The notes under the pieces: generated by a model
Database searches by the model: none
Seen by the model: only the letters and a program-made list of their open reading frames with translations
What the model was told of the DNA's origin: nothing
Assembly (NCBI GenBank): GCA_029203105.1
Contig: CP119318.1
Span: 3,238,501 to 3,302,500, forward strand
Origin: Candidatus Kaistia colombiensis
GTDB taxonomy: Bacteria > Pseudomonadota > Alphaproteobacteria > Rhizobiales > Kaistiaceae
Reading direction: 5' to 3'
DNA: 64,000 bases
Part shown: piece by piece, positions 48,923-56,323 of the stretch
Layout of the letters: every line of letters starts with the position of its first letter
How positions within the stretch are numbered: the stretch's first letter is position 1
Translations under genes and position numbers: made by a program

Positions 48923-50383
48923 ATGATGCGCCCGGCACACGATCTCGTCCTCCGCAATGCCCAGATCTATGACGGCGCAGGAGGAGCCCCTTATCGCGGC
49001 GACGTCGCCGTGACGGGCGACCGGATCACCGCCATCGGGCCAACCGGGACGATCCCGCCGGGGGCCGGAGAGCGCGAGCAGGATATCGGCGGCCTGGCGC
49101 TGGCGCCCGGCTTCATCGACGCCCACACGCATGACGACCGCATCGTGCTCGACGCGCCGGACATGCTTCCCAAGATCAGCCAGGGCGTGACCTCCGTCGT
49201 GGTCGGGAATTGCGGCATCTCGCTCGCACCCGTCACCTTCACCGACAGCCCGCCGCCGCCGATGAACCTTCTCGGCGGCCCCGAGGCCTATGCGTTTGGA
49301 TCCTTTGCCGAGTACGCGGCAGCGATCGCCCGCGTCGTGCCGGCGGTCAATGTCGCGGCGCTGATCGGCCATTCGGCGCTGCGCCTCGCCACGATGGATG
49401 ACATCGGAAGCAAGGCGTCGACGCGGGAGATCGAGGCGATGCAGGCGCATGCCGACGAGGCGATGGCGCATGGCGCGATCGGCCTCTCCACCGGCCTGTT
49501 CTATCCGACCAACGCCGCCGCCGACATCGACGAGGTGACGCGCATCGCCGGGCGATTCGCCCAGCATGGCGGCGTCTATGCGACGCATATGCGCGACGAG
49601 TTCGAGCATGTGCTCGACAGCATCGACGAGACGGTGACAACCGCGACGGCCGCCGGCATCCCGCTCGTCATCTCGCATCACAAATGCGCCGGCGTGCACA
49701 ATTGGGGCCGCACGTTGCAGACCCTGCCGAAGATCGAGGCGGCGGCGACGCGGCACCCCGTCAATGTTGACGTCTATCCCTATGCGGCCGGCTCGACCAA
49801 CCTCCGTGCCGATCTCGTCACCGACACCTACCGAATCATGATCGCCTGGTCACAGCCCCACCCGGAAGTGCAGGCGCGCGACCTGATCGACATTGCCACG
49901 GAATGGGAAGTCGACATCCACGAAGCCGCGCGTCGGCTCCAACCCGCCGGCGCCATCTATTTCCAGATGGACGAGGCGGATGTGCGCCGGGTGATGAGCT
50001 CCCGGCTGGCAATGATCGGATCGGACGGGCTGCCGCACGACCACCACCCGCATCCACGCCTCTGGGGAACCTTCCCGCGCGTCATCGGCCACTATGCCCG
50101 CGACCAGAAGCTGTTTCCGATCGAGACCGCCATCTACAAGATGACCGGCCTGCCGGCCCGCGTTTTCCAGCTATCCGGTCGCGGAAGCCTCGCCATCGGC
50201 GCCTTCGCCGACCTGGTGGTTTTCGACGCCAAGACGATTCTGGACCAGGCGACCTATGACCAGCCGCTCCGGCGTTCCATCGGCATCGCCCAGGTCTTCG
50301 TGAACGGGAAGCTGTCCTTCACTGCCGAAGACGGCGTCGTCGGGCGCGCCGGCCGCCTGATCGGCAGACGCCGCGGGCACTGA
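48923..50383 (+). CDS. N-acyl-D-amino-acid deacylase (D-aminoacylase) family amidohydrolase
   Basis: 486 residues. Zinc ligands and catalytic groups of the D-aminoacylase subtype are visible: DAHTHDD (H68, H70), Cys97 in VVVGNCGISLAP, YATHMRDE, VISHHKCAG with the ligand histidine, and IGSDGLPHD with the catalytic Asp. The C terminus GAFADLVVFDAKTI closes the small beta domain. It would hydrolyse N-acyl-D-amino acids or related amides. Coupling to an RpiR regulator suggests substrate-induced catabolism. Two adjacent ATGs are possible starts. Confidence 0.88.
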   Translation: MMRPAHDLVLRNAQIYDGAGGAPYRGDVAVTGDRITAIGPTGTIPPGAGEREQDIGGLALAPGFIDAHTHDDRIVLDAPDMLPKISQGVTSVVVGNCGISLAPVTFTDSPPPPMNLLGGPEAYAFGSFAEYAAAIARVVPAVNVAALIGHSALRLATMDDIGSKASTREIEAMQAHADEAMAHGAIGLSTGLFYPTNAAADIDEVTRIAGRFAQHGGVYATHMRDEFEHVLDSIDETVTTATAAGIPLVISHHKCAGVHNWGRTLQTLPKIEAAATRHPVNVDVYPYAAGSTNLRADLVTDTYRIMIAWSQPHPEVQARDLIDIATEWEVDIHEAARRLQPAGAIYFQMDEADVRRVMSSRLAMIGSDGLPHDHHPHPRLWGTFPRVIGHYARDQKLFPIETAIYKMTGLPARVFQLSGRGSLAIGAFADLVVFDAKTILDQATYDQPLRRSIGIAQVFVNGKLSFTAEDGVVGRAGRLIGRRRGH

Positions 50384-50848
50384 CCGTGTCCGGCGGGACA
50401 GCAATGGCTTACCAGGGCGCATCTCGCGCCCCGGGGGCTCGCGGGAGGGCAATCGGGAGATCGCCGCGGCGAACCCAAGCCCGCCCTTGGCGCGGCTGCG
50501 GCGCACCGATGAACTGGAAAATACTTTGAGAATTGGTCGGAACGGCAGGATTTGAACCTGCGACCCCTTGTCCCCCAGACAAGTGCGCTACCAGGCTGCG
50601 CTACGCTCCGTCACCATCGGACTATCAAATCCGCATTCCATTCCAGGGACTTGGCCCTGAAGCGGTCGAAACCGCGTCGGCATCGATGGGGTCGCCTGCC
50701 GATGCGCCGCTGTTAGCATGGTTCGAGCGCGCTTGTCACCGGCAATTCGGGCCGGGCTCGCGCATCCCGATTCATTTCAGTGGATTGATCGAGCGGCGGC
50801 CGGAAACACGCTGCCGGCACGGACCCGCCGCCCTCTTCCGGCGGCTTG
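50384..50848. other. Intergenic stretch holding tRNA-Pro
   Basis: Apart from the tRNA at 50534-50610 there is no supported gene. A GC hairpin GGGCGC-ATCTC-GCGCCC (50415-50431) follows the D-aminoacylase gene without a T-tract. The 238 bp between the tRNA and the MerR gene likely contain the tRNA promoter. Confidence 0.4.
50534..50610 (-). tRNA. tRNA-Pro (anticodon GGG)
   Basis: 77 nt including encoded CCA. The acceptor stem CGGAGCG pairs with CGTTCCG (one G-U). D-stem GCGC/GCGC, anticodon stem CTTGT/ACAAG with loop CTGGGGG (anticodon GGG), variable GGGTC, T-arm GCAGG-TTCAAAT-CCTGC, discriminator A. All stems pair, so the gene appears functional; it reads CCC and CCU codons. Confidence 0.97.
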
Positions 50849-51763
50849 CTAGCGCACATTGTCGAGGATGCGCTTGCACTCCAGAAGCTCCATCAGCGTC
50901 GCCTGCAGTCGCTCGCGATCGCCATGGCCAAGCAACGCCTGCGGCTGTGCCGCGGTGTGCGCCGCAACGGGACGCTCGGTCGGGCGCCCCGGCACCGTTT
51001 CCGGCTCCTCATCGTCGATGGAAGCGGCATGCGAACGAACCGACGCCAGGCTGGGCTCCCGCCGTGCAGCCGATTGCGGTGGCGCGTAGACGGATTCGGG
51101 GCGCGACGACGGTGCGCCTCGCCCGGGCGGCATCGGCAAATCAGCAACCAGAGGCGGCAAATAGTCATCGGCCGAGGATGGCAGATCGGGAGGCGCGGCC
51201 GGAATGCGCGAATGACCGGGCTGCGGCTCGCCATGCCCGCGCGCGCCGTAGGACGCCTCGTGCTGCTGGCGGTCGCTGGAAACCCGCACTTCCGGCGCAT
51301 CGGCGTGACGATCCGAATGCGCATGGCGCGACCCGAACATCGGCTCGCGCCTTCCGTCGGTATCGCGGTCGGAAGCGTGCAGCTCGGGTTCGTCGAAATC
51401 GTCGTCCGAGACGGAATCGTAGTCGAGATCTTCGGCGATCTCGCCGCTGAAATCATCCGGCTCGTCGCCTTCGGGCGCCGGATCGAGCCCCATGCCTTGA
51501 CCGGCGGCAACGACGTGGCGCAGCCCCTGTTCCTTCAGGATCCGCTGCACGCCCTTGATCGTATAGCCTTCGCCGTAGAGGAGGCGCCGGATTCCGCGCA
51601 GCAGTTCGACGTCGTCCGGGCGGTAGTAGCGCCGGCCACCGCCGCGCTTCATCGGCTTGATTTGGGCGAACCGGGTCTCCCAGAACCGCAGGACATGCTG
51701 TGGCAGGTCGAGTTCCTCGGCCACCTCACTGATCGTCCGGAACGCGTCAGGACCCTTGGACAT
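50849..51763 (-). CDS. MerR-family transcriptional regulator
   Basis: 304 residues from the ATG at 51763. The N-terminal winged HTH (10-80) reads FRTISEVAEELDLPQHVLRFWE, then KPMKRGGGRRYYRP and LLYGEGYTIKGVQRIL. The remaining ~220 residues are acidic then Pro/Arg-rich, low complexity, with a short C-terminal helix (TLMELLECKRIL). There is no ligand-binding domain of known type. Its position next to ihfA, fabH and plsX is conserved in rhizobia, but its regulon is not evident. Confidence 0.87.
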   Translation of the reverse strand: MSKGPDAFRTISEVAEELDLPQHVLRFWETRFAQIKPMKRGGGRRYYRPDDVELLRGIRRLLYGEGYTIKGVQRILKEQGLRHVVAAGQGMGLDPAPEGDEPDDFSGEIAEDLDYDSVSDDDFDEPELHASDRDTDGRREPMFGSRHAHSDRHADAPEVRVSSDRQQHEASYGARGHGEPQPGHSRIPAAPPDLPSSADDYLPPLVADLPMPPGRGAPSSRPESVYAPPQSAARREPSLASVRSHAASIDDEEPETVPGRPTERPVAAHTAAQPQALLGHGDRERLQATLMELLECKRILDNVR

Positions 51764-51805
51764 CAACTCTCACACTGCGGCGCCCGCTTCGTCCGACTGC
51801 GGGGA

Positions 51806-52135
51806 TCACTCATCCTCGGATGTGTCATGCCCGTTCGGGACGAGTGAGCCGTTGATCCTCTGCTTGAGGACATTGCTGGGCTTGAAGACCATCACGCGGC
51901 GCGGTGCGATCGGAACTTCTTCGCCCGTCTTCGGATTGCGTCCGACCCGCTCGCCCTTGGAGCGGACCAGAAACGACCCGAATGACGACAGTTTGACAGA
52001 TTCGCCCCGGACAATGCACGCGCTGATCTCATCAAGAACCGACTCGACGAGATCGGCGGATTCCGTGCGCGACAATCCTACCTTTTGATACACCGCCTCA
52101 CAAAGGTCGGCGCGCGTGACAGTCTTGCCTGACAT
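51806..52135 (-). CDS. ihfA: Integration host factor alpha subunit
   Basis: 109 residues of the HU/IHF DNA-bending family: MSGKTVTRADLCEAVYQKVGL, the VKLSSFGSF hinge, and the beta-arm with GRNPKTGEEVPI whose proline intercalates in DNA, then RRVMVFKPSNVLK. The sequence and the extended acidic tail fit IHF-alpha, which pairs with IHF-beta encoded elsewhere. A good candidate promoter lies upstream. Confidence 0.94.
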   Translation of the reverse strand: MSGKTVTRADLCEAVYQKVGLSRTESADLVESVLDEISACIVRGESVKLSSFGSFLVRSKGERVGRNPKTGEEVPIAPRRVMVFKPSNVLKQRINGSLVPNGHDTSEDE

Positions 52136-52189
52136 GGTCTCGTTTCCCGATGTTCTGCTTGGCGACCCAACGTCACTTCCCCTCCGGCA

Positions 52190-52218
52190 AGCCTATTGCC
52201 AGAGCACGGACCGGTCAA
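52190..52218 (-). promoter_or_regulatory. ihfA: Candidate ihfA promoter
   Basis: Minus strand TTGACC (complement of 52213-52218), 17-bp spacer, TAGGCT (complement of 52190-52195), about 55 bp before the ihfA ATG. The -35 matches the rhizobial housekeeping consensus TTGAC well; the -10 is weaker. Confidence 0.45.
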
Positions 52219-52258
52219 CGTCCTTCATCCTAAGGTGCGGGCATCTCTGGCAGATTTC

Positions 52259-53236
52259 CTACCAGCGAAGCAAGACGGAGCCCCAGGTAAAGCCACCGCC
52301 CATCGCTTCGAGCAGGATCAGGTCGCCCCGCTTGATGCGCCCATCGTCGCGCGCGACCGAAAGGGCGAGCGGAATGGAGGCGGCGGACGTGTTTCCGTGC
52401 AACGAAACCGTGCGCACGACCTTGTCGCTCTCGATGCCGAGCTTCTTGGCGCTGCCGTCGATGATGCGCAGATTGGCCTGGTGCGGCACGAACCAGTCGA
52501 CATCCTCGGCACCATAGCCGGTGGCGCGGAAGGCGTCCTCGATCACGTCGGTGATCATGCCGACCGCATGCTTGAAGACCTCGCGGCCCTCCATGCGCAG
52601 ATGGCCGACCGTTCCCGTCGAGGAGGGGCCACCATCGACATAGAGCTTTTCGCGGTGACGGCCATCCGAGCGCAGATGCGACGTCAGCACGCCGCGATCT
52701 TCACGGGTGCCGTCCTGAACGGAGGCGCCGAGAATGACCGCGCCGGCGCCATCGCCGAACAGAACGCAGGTGGTGCGGTCGGTCCAGTCGAGGATGCGCG
52801 AGAAGGTCTCGGCGCCGATGACGAGGATGCGCTTGGCCTGGCTGGCGCGAATGAACGCGTCGGCGGTCGAAAGCGCGAACACGAAACCGGAGCAGACGGC
52901 CTGCATGTCGAACGCGGCGCCATGCTCCATGCCGAGCTTGCGCTGTACGGTGACCGCGGTCGCGGGAAAGGTGTCGTCGGGCGTGGCGGTTGCGACGATG
53001 ATCATGTCGATCTCGCCGATGGACAGGCCGGCATCGGTCAGCGCCAGCTTTGCCGCGGCGGTGGCCAGATCGGACGTCAGCTCGCCTTCGGCAGCGATGT
53101 GCCGCTCGCGGATCCCCGTGCGCTGGACGATCCAGTCGTCCGAGGTCTCCACCATTTCCGACAGCTGCGCGTTGGTCAGGGTCTTCTCGGGCAGGTAGCT
53201 GCCGCAGCCGAGAACGACCGAACGGATGAAACTCAC
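52259..53236 (-). CDS. fabH: Beta-ketoacyl-ACP synthase III
   Basis: Condenses acetyl-CoA with malonyl-ACP to start fatty-acid synthesis. 325 residues, GTG start overlapping plsX by 4 bp (AAGG ribosome site). The catalytic triad is present: Cys115 in AFDMQAVCSGFVFAL, His in FVPHQANLRI and Asn in HGNTSAAS. The ends GGGFTWGSVLLRW are canonical. Operon order DUF177-plsX-fabH-ihfA links membrane lipid supply with a nucleoid protein. Confidence 0.96.
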   Translation of the reverse strand: MSFIRSVVLGCGSYLPEKTLTNAQLSEMVETSDDWIVQRTGIRERHIAAEGELTSDLATAAAKLALTDAGLSIGEIDMIIVATATPDDTFPATAVTVQRKLGMEHGAAFDMQAVCSGFVFALSTADAFIRASQAKRILVIGAETFSRILDWTDRTTCVLFGDGAGAVILGASVQDGTREDRGVLTSHLRSDGRHREKLYVDGGPSSTGTVGHLRMEGREVFKHAVGMITDVIEDAFRATGYGAEDVDWFVPHQANLRIIDGSAKKLGIESDKVVRTVSLHGNTSAASIPLALSVARDDGRIKRGDLILLEAMGGGFTWGSVLLRW

Positions 53237-54303
53237 ATCACACCTTCATCGACGATCGCCGCCACACCCCGCGCGAAGCCCGCGCGGTGGTAGTCGGAGA
53301 GATCTTGATTGATCTTGGACAAGAAGTCGTTCTTGGCCATGCTGTAGCCGACTTCGATCGCATTGGCGAAGCCGACGCCATCGGTGCCGCCATGGCTCTT
53401 GATGACGATGCCGTTGAGCCCGAGCAGCACGGCGCCGTTCGAGGCGCGCGGGTCGAGCTTCTGGCGAAGCTGCTGGAACGCGCCCTTGGCGAACAGATAG
53501 CCGATCTTGCCCATCAGCGTCCGGCTCATCGCGTCGCGCAGATGCGTCGATATCTGGCGCGCCGTGCCTTCGGCGGTCTTCAGCGCGATATTGCCGGCGA
53601 AAGCCTCGGTGACGACAACGTCGACCGTGCCCTTGCCGATGTCATCGCCTTCGACGAAGCCCATATATTTCAGATGCTTGAGGTCAGCCTCGCGCAGGAG
53701 CTGCCCGGCGACGCGAACCTCCTCAAGCCCCTTCATCTCCTCGACGCCGATGTTCAGCAGGCCGACGGTTGGCTTCTCGACATCGAGAAGCGCCCGCGCC
53801 ATCGCTCCGCCCATCATGGCGAAATCGATCAGCTGCTGCGCATCGGCATTGATGGTCGCGCCGACGTCGAGCACCACGCTCTCGCCGCGAAGCGTCGGCC
53901 AGATCGCGGCCAGCGCCGGGCGCTCGATGCCAGCCATGGTGCGCAGGCAGAACTTGGACATCGCCATCAGCGCGCCGGTGTTGCCGGCCGAGAGCGCGAC
54001 ATCGGCCTCGCCCTTTTTGACGGCATCCAGTGCCCGCCACATCGACGACTTCCAGCGACCCTTGCGCAGGGCCTGGCTGGGCTTGTCGTCCATCTGAACG
54101 GTGACGTCGCAATGGGTGAAGGTCGAAGCCGCCTTGACCCGTGGATAGGATTCGAGAAGCGGCAAAACCGCCCTCTCCTCACCGAAGAGCTGGTAGCGCA
54201 GCTCGGGACGACGGACGAGTGCAATGTCGGCACCCGCAAGCACTGTCGCGGGACCGTTATCGCCGCCCATCGCGTCGATCGCTATTCTAATCGCTTGAAC
54301 CAT
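53233..54303 (-). CDS. plsX: Phosphate acyltransferase PlsX
   Basis: Makes acyl-phosphate from acyl-ACP for phospholipid synthesis. 356 residues from the ATG at 54303 (AGGGG ribosome site), beginning AIRIAIDAMGGDNGP, the family hallmark. It also shows VALSAGNTGALM, IWPTLRGESVVLDVGA, VGLLNIGVEE and TEAFAGNIALKT. The open frame runs 33 codons further upstream without homology. 4-bp overlap with fabH. Confidence 0.96.
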   Translation of the reverse strand: MVQAIRIAIDAMGGDNGPATVLAGADIALVRRPELRYQLFGEERAVLPLLESYPRVKAASTFTHCDVTVQMDDKPSQALRKGRWKSSMWRALDAVKKGEADVALSAGNTGALMAMSKFCLRTMAGIERPALAAIWPTLRGESVVLDVGATINADAQQLIDFAMMGGAMARALLDVEKPTVGLLNIGVEEMKGLEEVRVAGQLLREADLKHLKYMGFVEGDDIGKGTVDVVVTEAFAGNIALKTAEGTARQISTHLRDAMSRTLMGKIGYLFAKGAFQQLRQKLDPRASNGAVLLGLNGIVIKSHGGTDGVGFANAIEVGYSMAKNDFLSKINQDLSDYHRAGFARGVAAIVDEGVM

Positions 54304-54429
54304 TCCGCCCCTGTTCGACGCGGCCGCTCTGAGCGAAGGCCCGGCGACAACGGCGCTGGAAAATAACTGTTTCGGCCGGTGAGACAACAGTCTTTCAATC
54401 ACGGTGTGGCCGATTCAAGGCCTTTGCTA

Positions 54430-54969
54430 TCATTTATCGCGCAGCTTCGACAGGGCTGCGAAGGGCGAAGCCGGGTTTGTCACCGCCTGGTCATCGGAGC
54501 CTTCGAGCGCCGCGCCCGGCGCGCGCGGATAGGGATCGAGCGCCAGAGCCAGTTGCTCCGCCAGGATCGGTCCGAAATCGATGGAATTGCCCTCGAGCGG
54601 CTCCGGCGGATCCTCCTCGTCATAGACGACGATCACTTCCGCCTCAGCGACCGTCTTGGGATCCGCGGCGACGGCGTCGGCCGGCAGGAAGCTCAGGGAG
54701 AATCGCTCGTCGATACGCGCCGGCACCGGCTGAAGCGTCACGACGCAGGCCTGCACCACATCGGCGCGCAGCCGTCCCTCCACCCGGACGCCCTTCACGC
54801 CCCAGGGCGTGATGTCGAGATCGGCCTCGAGGCTGTCGAGCGACAGCAGGTTGAAGTCCTTCGCCAGGCTGGCGCGCTCGTTCGTATTGGCGACGAGATG
54901 CTGCTTCACCCCGGCATTGCCGAGATGGGAGACGTCGAAATGTCGATGCAGGGAAAGCTCGGTCATCAT
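54430..54969 (-). CDS. DUF177 (YceD-like) protein
   Basis: 179 residues. YceD-family proteins are encoded next to rpmF/plsX/fabH in many bacteria and are implicated in 23S rRNA or ribosome-related functions. The conserved part lies at ~95-140 (VYDEEDPPEPLEGNSIDFGPILAEQLALALDP region). The ATG overlaps the stop of the upstream chaperone gene (ATGA). Not followed by rpmF here, as usual in alphaproteobacteria. Confidence 0.85.
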   Translation of the reverse strand: MMTELSLHRHFDVSHLGNAGVKQHLVANTNERASLAKDFNLLSLDSLEADLDITPWGVKGVRVEGRLRADVVQACVVTLQPVPARIDERFSLSFLPADAVAADPKTVAEAEVIVVYDEEDPPEPLEGNSIDFGPILAEQLALALDPYPRAPGAALEGSDDQAVTNPASPFAALSKLRDK

Positions 54970-55517
54970 GCTGCCGCGGAAGGAGTGGGAAGGGACGAAT
55001 AGTCAAGTTTGCCCGAGAGAATCGCCGGCAAGGACTGAGCCGCCAGCGTCGCGACCGACGCCTCGACATAGGCGGCGATCTGCTCGCCGACCCCGGCGGG
55101 CGCACCGTCGGGGAATATGTTGCGCTCGATCGCATCGACAAGCTGGGCACGCTCGCCCGAGGCGAGCGCCTCGTCATAGGCGCGAATCCGGCCGAAGAAG
55201 GCCTCGGCCATCTTCTTCAGCTTCTTGGGCACGGAAATATCGCCGACGCCCATTTCGCGCAGCGTCCCGTCCATGTCCTTCAGAAAGATATCAAATACGT
55301 CCTGACCAATCTGGCGGTCCTCGACGCCTTCGTCCTTCAGGCGATGGAACAGCAGGAATCCGTGCAGGACGATCATGTCGAAACGACCATCAAGCGTATC
55401 CGGCACGGCGAACTCGGTGTAGAGCGCAGGCTGCCGTGCCTGCGCCACGATGGCGCCGTAAAGCGAATATGCTATGGCCTCGTTCCTGCGATTGCGAGTG
55501 AACAGGCGGCGGAACAT
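54966..55517 (-). CDS. Ubiquinol-cytochrome c chaperone family protein (CBP3-like)
   Basis: 183 residues from the ATG at 55517 (MFRRLFTRNRRNEA). The CBP3/UQCC1 domain is recognised by YGAIVAQARQPALYTEF, DTLDGRFDMIVLHGFLLFHRL and FDIFLKDMDGTLREMGVGDISV. Mitochondrial homologues assist cytochrome b assembly in complex III; a similar role in bc1 biogenesis is expected here. Coupled to DUF177 by 4 bp and divergent from bamE. Confidence 0.88.
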   Translation of the reverse strand: MFRRLFTRNRRNEAIAYSLYGAIVAQARQPALYTEFAVPDTLDGRFDMIVLHGFLLFHRLKDEGVEDRQIGQDVFDIFLKDMDGTLREMGVGDISVPKKLKKMAEAFFGRIRAYDEALASGERAQLVDAIERNIFPDGAPAGVGEQIAAYVEASVATLAAQSLPAILSGKLDYSSLPTPSAAA

Positions 55518-55674
55518 TCGACCGATCTCCAAATCCGGTTGGTCAGCTTGGGCATCAAGGCCGCGCTCTCTTGCCAGAGATGGTGCTGCCCTTTGCCCTT
55601 GCAAGGAAGATTGCCACGAGCCCTAGCGCAGGCTAGGGAGAATGCCAACCCAGCGACTGGGCGAGGAGAATGGA

Positions 55675-56202
55675 ATGGAGTTCAGCATGAGAGATCGGCG
55701 CTTGGCAGCCAGCCCCATCGTGCGGCGCGCCAGCGTCGGCATGCTGGCGGCGGTTGCGATCGTTTCGCTGGGCGCATGCACGAAGATTGCGAGCGGCGCC
55801 GGCGGCCTTGGCGGCCTGAACGAGACGTATCAATCCGGCTATGTGCCTCCGCCGAATGCCGTCGAGCAGGTGCCGGTCGGCGCTAGCCGCGAACAGGTGC
55901 AGATCGTGCTCGGTTCGCCGTCGACCACGGCCGAATATGACGGCGAGGTCTATTATTACATCAGCCAGACGCGCAAGCGCCCGGTCGCCTTCATGAACCG
56001 TAAGGTCGTCGACCAGAAAATCCTGGCCGTCTATTTCAACAAGAAGAACGAAGTCGACAAGGTCGCCAATTACGGCATCCAGGACGGCAAGATCTTCGAC
56101 TATGTCAGCCAGACGACGCCGACGGGCGGCAAGGACCAGGGCTTCCTGGAGCAGGTCCTGACCGGAACGGTCGGCATGGGCAGCAATCCGTTCGGCACCT
56201 GA
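55675..56202 (+). CDS. bamE: Outer-membrane assembly lipoprotein BamE (OmlA/SmpA)
   Basis: 175 residues from the ATG at 55675 (GAGGAG ribosome site); ATG 55687 is an equally spaced alternative. The lipoprotein signal ends in VSLGAC. The SmpA/OmlA fold follows: VPVGASREQVQIVLGSPST, DGEVYYYISQTR and VVDQKILAVYFNKKNEV. As part of the BAM complex it helps insert beta-barrel proteins. Shared terminator with the convergent hppA. Confidence 0.9.
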   Translation: MEFSMRDRRLAASPIVRRASVGMLAAVAIVSLGACTKIASGAGGLGGLNETYQSGYVPPPNAVEQVPVGASREQVQIVLGSPSTTAEYDGEVYYYISQTRKRPVAFMNRKVVDQKILAVYFNKKNEVDKVANYGIQDGKIFDYVSQTTPTGGKDQGFLEQVLTGTVGMGSNPFGT

Positions 56203-56253
56203 TTTCGGCGCGTCCCGCGCTGGACGCACCCGAATCAGCGTTGCCAACACGTC

Positions 56254-56297
56254 AAGAAGAAGGGCCCTCCCGCATCGCGGAGAGGGCCCTTCTTCTT
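56254..56297. terminator. Strong bidirectional terminator
   Basis: A perfect 16-bp stem (56254-56269 with 56282-56297), AAGAAGAAGGGCCCTC against its complement, with a further CCGC/GCGG pairing inside the loop. T-rich TTCTTCTT tails on both strands. Between convergent bamE and hppA. Confidence 0.85.
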
Positions 56298-56323
56298 ATG
56301 CGATGCGGCTGAATGGGCCGGCG

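Noticed and set aside
50384..50610. tRNA-Pro as the attachment site of a genomic island covering 41.4-50.4 kb.
   Set aside because: No integrase, no transposase and no direct repeat of the tRNA 3' end was found near 41 kb; gene composition in the block is similar to its neighbours.
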